Part shown: piece by piece, positions 58,641 through 64,000 of the stretch
Position numbering within the stretch: the stretch's first letter is position 1
Layout of the letters: every line of letters begins with the position of its first letter
DNA from: Thereva unica
Lineage: Eukaryota > Arthropoda > Insecta > Diptera > Therevidae
Length of the DNA: 64,000 nucleotides
NCBI GenBank assembly: GCA_949987705.1
Contig: OX465285.1
Coordinates: 92,327,975 to 92,391,974 of the forward strand
Direction of reading: 5' to 3'
Program-made: the position numbers and the translations under genes
The notes under the pieces: model-generated
What the model saw: only the letters and a program-made list of their open reading frames with translations
What the model was told of the DNA's origin: nothing
Database searches by the model: none

Positions 58641-61524
58641 GAAAGCTCTTATAGGAGCTTTTTTTACCAATATTGTAAGCCTTTGCGGGAGTTGCCGGTC
58701 TCCTCATATTTTTTTTTAATTACGTCCATTAGTTTGCATTTTTCTTGGGGGGGGGGGGGAGAAACTATCAATTTTGGGGAAGCGTGCGCATACCTGCCCT
58801 CCCTAGTTAGGCTAATACATTTTCACAAGTGACTTGACGACTTTTCGGCTATAATAGTGTCCCCTTCGCGATATTTAAACGAAACAATTATCCTTCTGGA
58901 TTTGAGGCGCGACTGCCTTTCTCCTTTAATTTCTATGCCTCCTTTGCCTTCTTACCTACTTAGAATATGGCGTATGGTATATAGAACCCTGGGATCTTAT
59001 TTACATACTTCTAGTACAGCTTTTATTGCCAAAATCATGACACAAAATTCTCTTCTCCCCCAATTAATAAAAAGTAGAAACGCGACCACAAATTATTTAC
59101 CAAGAACCATGATATATTAAAACTTAATCTTTCAAGAAAGCAAAAGAAACGAAAGAGTATATTTTTCAAGATGCACTTACCTTTCTGTAAACCCTTAAGC
59201 CCTTACCACTTGACTTATAACTTATAACCTCACATTTGCCCCCCGCTTTTGTTCGTGAAATTGGTTGATATATTACGAAATCCTTGAAATGGGAAAGGGG
59301 CTTCTTGTCTGTAGAAATTCTACACTAGAAATAAATTTCTTATACTATCTACGTTTTCAAGAGCTTCAGAATTTTATTAATCTCCTCTCAATTGAATTTT
59401 TTATCTAAGTAATTTTTTTTTCAATATCGGAAGTGAACTTTTCTATATCTGTAATTGTATTTCGAGAATTGGATCGAGCTGGGAAAAAAGGACTTCCCTG
59501 TAAGAAATCCCCTCATTAAAATCATCTTTTACTATAGGCAATGTCCATTGAGATAAATTTGTTGCAATATCCTTTTTTTATCGTATTTGAATGAGCATGA
59601 CTTATCTGTATATATAAGTAAGTATATATGTATGTATAGAGCTAGGAAACTGAGTCCAGTCATGTACATACTATCGAACTATGGAAAGGATATCAGCGGG
59701 GGACAGACACAGGACACGAATGGAGGAGTAGGGCAGACATATACTGCTGGAAAATGCATGGAGAATTAAAATTAAATAAAAGTCGATTCAGATGCAGATG
59801 GTAATTTATGGAGTATCGGATTACAATTTATCTTGATTGGAAAATGTACAAAGTGTTTATTTATTGCAGAAAACGTAGGATAAATTTATGCGTTTTATTT
59901 GTACCAACGATATTTTGCACACTAGCTAGTGCTGGATAACTGGCGGTATAGGAGGAGTAATGGTGTTATTTTTTTTTTTGGGGTGGGACAGAACGGATTG
60001 TATCAATTAATATGGAGCTTAAATGTGATTAATTTTAAGTGGAATGATTATTAAATGTTGCCGCTAAAAAATTTATTAATAGGGAAATTTGCTAGCAAGT
60101 ATTTTGTGAGTGATTGAAGTGTGAATATATTAATAAATAATAAATACTTCTTAATCTTCACATTTTTACATGAAAGGATATTTAATTTTGCGAAAGCAAT
60201 TGCCACCTTCAAATAAAAAATAAAATCTTCTATATCGCATTATCTGTGGAATAAAAGCTCTACCAGCTCACACACAGTGCACCTAGGGAGAGGTGCATCA
60301 TTCACCGATAAAACGCAAAGCTCATGAATATTTATACTTTTATTTTTTGTTATTGTTGTATTATTTTTTTTTATTCCTTAGGGGTTTACCTACATCAGTA
60401 TCAACAACAACTTCAACTACACGAAAAAAATCGAACTAACAACGACGCTTCGATACCTGTTTAAGAAGAGAACTCGAGAACACAGAGGGCTGGAAAGGGG
60501 TTGAAATTGGAAACTGATGGTTTCACCAACGGCAAATCGTGGCTTTCGCGATTGACGTGAACAGCTTTTACCCTTTCACCAACCAACCACCTTTCCCTCC
60601 CCCGCCCCAAAACCCCCGTCTGCACCACTCAAACCAAGTCACCACCATTCCCGCTAGTCCTGCTGATTCCCGGTAATAAGCTTTTTCTGTTCAGTAGATC
60701 GCTTAAATTTTTTTTTTTACCCCTATTTTAACCCCGTTTTTGTCATCGACATCGTTTGGCGTTCTACCCTTCTCCCATATATGGTTTCATAGTAGAGAAG
60801 GAATGGGGTGTATGGGTGTTACGTTATTGAAGCTTTTGACTCCCGGTATGCCATTGGGGGGCTGTTACTCTCTTTTCTGTATGTCCTGAGCTTCTGGTGG
60901 GGATCCATGGTCCTTATACGATTTGAAGGGCATGGGGAACCCGACCAATTGAATTTTATGCCCAAGTATTTGTGAATACGTGAACAGACTTGAGGGGTTT
61001 GTTTCTCTACTCGTTTTCGAGGTTTTTTTTTCTGTTCCTTCTATGTTTTTTTTTTATTTGGCTTATATCCCTTTACGTTTTTGTTGGGGTGGTGTTGTTG
61101 TCGACTTTATTGTCTTCGCTTTATACCTCGAATCCCTCAGGGAGCCCTTCAATGGCAGCAACTCCTTTAACATATTGACAAAGAATGGCATGCAAGATCC
61201 AATATTGGATAAAAAGACAATGGCTGAGCCTAATTTGTGTCTTGTGACTTTCAATAAGACCATTTAGGCATGGTTGGTATTTATTTATTACACCCACCAC
61301 TGTATGTTTTTTTGGGTTTTTTTTGCTTCTCTTTTTTTTTGAAGGGGCACTTTCTTCAAAGGTATATTCTCGAATAAGGATAAACTTTGAAGGAGAAAAA
61401 AAAACAAGCGATAATAAAAACTTTCACGTAATAATGCCAGTTGTGACGACGTTGATCCATAACTTTTTTTAAAGCCATTTCCACGCCGTTATAACTTTAA
61501 CTTATTTCTTCCTTCGTAATTATC
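58641..61524. other. No recognised feature
   Basis: Contains a run of 13 G near 58747, poly-T runs, and C-rich sequence near 60.6 kb. No gene is supported. Confidence 0.55.
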
Positions 61525-61580
61525 GATGACGTCACAAAAGCTTTAATCAGCTTAAAAGCTCTTTTTGTGCTTTTTTTCCC
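61525..61580 (+). repeat. Single distant copy of the 58.4-kb repeat end
   Basis: Reads gatgacgtcacaaaagcttt, aatcagcttaaaagctcttt and tttgtgctttttttccc. The end of the 58.4-kb array has the same order: aatgacgtcacaaaagcttt, aagcttggaaagctctta, ggagctttttttacc. The shared end implies one element family, not chance. Confidence 0.75.
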
Positions 61581-62936
61581 AAAAAACGTATATTTTGGAA
61601 TTATATTGCTCGTTTGCACATACCTTCCCACTTTGCAGCTTCGTAGTGGGTAAAGTGGAAGCAGCTTTATCTAGAATTAAATTGGAAGTTGTGGCCACTA
61701 TCCACATACAAGTAGCTAGCAATTATTTAGCTCAAAGCAAAGGTCCATATCCGTCTCGTTATCACTGTTCCGGAAAGACAGGATAACGAGCCCAGACCAA
61801 TTTACCAGAGAGAGTCATTCAGTCACAAGTGCTAAGCAAATCCAGTCGCCACCTGCCTCCTCGTCTGCGCTAGCAATTGAAATAAATATTAATAACATTC
61901 TGACAAGAAGCGTATCATTTATATTAGTGGCGTTGTGTCTTATTGTGTTTTGGAGCAGAGTAATAATAGGGCAACGCTACAGAAGTGCTTCTTGATCGTG
62001 CTTCACAAGCATTTTGGAAGATTTTCCAGTGGCTACAAATAAAAGCGAAACTTTCTTCCCTGTTTCCAAAGATGCAAAAATGGAAGCTTTGCTGCTTACT
62101 AAACTTAAACCTTCAAAATAGCTTCCCAGGAAGCTAATTAGAAGAAAATCGAACGAACTGCTTCTTCCTAATGAAATGCAATGCTTAAAAGATATTGATA
62201 GGCCATTCATACACGAGGGATCATGGTTCTGGAACCAAAAGCTTTGCCGCAAGTTTCCTGAAAATACACGGAGCAATAGCAAAGGAAGCAGCTTTTGTGT
62301 TGCTACGCAATGATTAATTGTATTAGTGAGATGTCAAATTTTTGATTCTGGTTGGCTGGTTATTTAAATCAGTTCATTTACTTATAATCAATAATTAGCT
62401 ATCATAATGAAAATAGTAAAATTATCATGGATGAAAATAGTGCGTTTGTTGTGATGATTTTGGACTGTTTGAAAGTTTATTATTATTAACACCATAGCAA
62501 CGTATTAATACCTTATTTGTGTGAGTGCGTGCTTTCTGTGTTCGCAGGTCAAAAGCAGGAGCACAAAAGTCTCCACCGAAGCACGAAACTCTCCACTTAT
62601 TACATCTCTGCACGCCTCCCTTGCCCAAAACAAGCTTTTGCTCCGGAACCATGATCCGTCGTGTATGAATGGCCATAGGGATATGGAAGAGAAGCACTTC
62701 CAAGCAACCTACGCATAGCTTTTTCATGCATCAGTGAATGCTTCTATTTCCCACTTGGCTAGTCAATAGCACAGGTGTGAAGGTGACTTACCAGAATACA
62801 ACACAGGGCAAATCCTGTCGAGGTTGCTATGACCTATGACTATTTATAAGATTCTAAAGACATTTGAGAACGACAGAGTAAAGGACGTCGGCTAAAGGAA
62901 CTCAGCTATTCGGAAAGTTCCTATTGATCATCAGTG
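61581..62936. other. No recognised feature
   Basis: Two blocks share a phrase in opposite orientation: catacacgagggatcatggt near 62211 and its near complement ccatgatccgtcgtgtatga near 62650. This hints at a decayed inverted-repeat element of about 0.5 kb. Confidence 0.45.
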
Positions 62937-63072
62937 AATGATGGTTATGTAAACATTAATTGTATGGATGTAAACATTAATTGCGTCGAAGAAAACATTA
63001 ATTGTGGCGATGTAAACATTAATGAGTGTGATGTAAACATTGTTGACGCCGATGTAAACATTAATGATGATT
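62937..63072 (+). repeat. 18-bp minisatellite, locus 3
   Basis: About 7 units of gatgtaaacattaattgt and variants, the same unit as loci 1 and 2 and in the same orientation. Both strands are open across it, as expected from the repeat length. Confidence 0.9.
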
Positions 63073-63665
63073 TTTATCGTTTTAAAATTTTGATTTTTCT
63101 GTACCAGAATATTATCCCAAATAGAGGGTGTTACCAAAAAAATAAACATTCTACAAATTGTAGCCGCGAATTCCGAGAATATTTTTCAATTACTTCAATT
63201 ACGATGGACTATACATATATTCCTACCTTTTTCAATTACTCCAGTTCATGTAAATTTTCCACTAGAAAAATCTTTCCCAATAAAATTCACTGACTGATTG
63301 AGCTGCTCAATTTCCACGGTACTAAAACTCAAATCAACCATTCAATAAATTTTGATTTGAAGTTTCTAGGAATTTTAGGAAATCCCGTACATACGAATAA
63401 CCAATTTAATTTTCTGTATCAATTTAAGGAATTCGGTTACAATTTAAGCACCTAAAATCGACTATTCAGAAACATTCTAGTTATTGTAAAATATACCGGG
63501 AAAGCCAGATAAATGAAAACCAGAAATGGGGAATTTTAAGGACTTGTAGTTATAAATTCTAGGATTCATTTTAGTCTCATACTTTCAAAAAAGGTTCTTT
63601 TTCCACGTAGCACTTCCATAAACTTTTTCAGCAAGATCACAATCGACTGTCCTTTTTCTGCAAAT
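63073..63665. other. No recognised feature
   Basis: AT-rich sequence after the minisatellite. Nothing readable. Confidence 0.6.
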
Positions 63666-63715
63666 AAGGTGTTGGGTCACCTGGGACTGATTCCTAGAAG
63701 GCTGGGTTTAGTCAC
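63666..63715 (+). repeat. Possible diverged AGTAGG-family copy
   Basis: Reads aaggtgttgggtcacctggg, resembling the family start with several changes. Weak. Confidence 0.3.
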
Positions 63716-64000
63716 TTAATACACTTCTTTATCAGGGACTTAGAGATGGACCATGAGATGCCACAGAAGAGTTATGGGTTCTGGACCAACGTCTCAGAAC
63801 CAGAACCTCGGCTGCAACCACATCAGAGAAACCAACAATCCTAGACCCCATTTTTTCTGGTCAGGCGCTGGAGTATGTCAAAACACCTTGCATCTATTTT
63901 AGAGGAGAACTTTCTCGTTGAAAGTGCATTGACTGTCCGAAAATATTTTAATCTTGGCGCCTTTGAATCCTTTCTCTAGGTTGAGCCTAGGGCAGGTATC

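Noticed and set aside
58747..58759. Poly-G run as a G-quadruplex or telomere signal
   Set aside because: A single 13-G homopolymer without repeated G tracts; a simple repeat.

Overview
This window looks like AT-rich, gene-poor nuclear DNA from an animal, most likely an insect and plausibly a dipteran. The reasons are long homopolymer and dinucleotide tracts, pseudo-tRNA elements, a Helitron, many decayed non-LTR retrotransposons of the CR1, R1/LOA and RTE types, and no bacterial-style packed genes or ribosome binding sites. I assign no species. I recognise no host protein-coding gene with confidence. The window reads as intergenic or large-intron sequence filled with transposon strata of different ages.

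The one intact coding unit is a 4.48 kb non-LTR retrotransposon on the minus strand (33365-37841). It has 13-bp target-site duplications at both ends, a short 5' UTR with a GACGTG downstream-promoter-like motif, a 210-aa ORF1, and a 1225-aa ORF2 carrying apurinic endonuclease, reverse transcriptase, RNase H and a terminal CCHC knuckle. The two ORFs are joined by a stop-start junction with a single spacer base. It looks full length and recent. A much older relative with a duplicated 3' region lies at 47.35-48.2 kb.

Layout. 1-6.4 kb: unassigned AT-rich DNA with two copies of a dispersed AGTAGGTATTGGG repeat and an RT scrap. 6.44-6.93 kb: a tRNA-headed SINE whose tail resembles the tail of the local CR1-like LINE. 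7-13.8 kb: more AGTAGG repeat copies plus RTE, R1-type and CR1 relics. 14-24.9 kb: AT-rich DNA with two minisatellites, an RTE C-terminal relic and one speculative exon cluster near 22 kb. 24.9-33.3 kb: an R1-type relic, an RTE relic, a pyrimidine-rich minisatellite and a 656-bp TIR element. 33.4-37.8 kb: the intact LINE. 38.9-41.4 kb: a CR1 3' end, a short TIR element, a Helitron containing a foldback, and a tRNA-like sequence. 42.6-43.9 kb: a tandem satellite of about 110 bp whose monomers carry a short palindrome, then an RTE tail and a foldback. 47-51.2 kb: LINE relics, a foldback element and two arrays of an 18-bp minisatellite, one abutting an RTE endonuclease relic. 53.6-58.7 kb: R1-type, mariner and RTE relics, then a repeat array containing CRE-like TGACGTCA. 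58.7-64 kb: unassigned DNA plus a third array of the 18-bp minisatellite.

The main biological story is the mobile elements: an apparently complete LINE, a probable LINE/SINE pair sharing a 3' tail, several non-autonomous DNA elements, and tandem arrays of shared sequence at separate loci. All family assignments come from motifs read by eye. No database search was possible.
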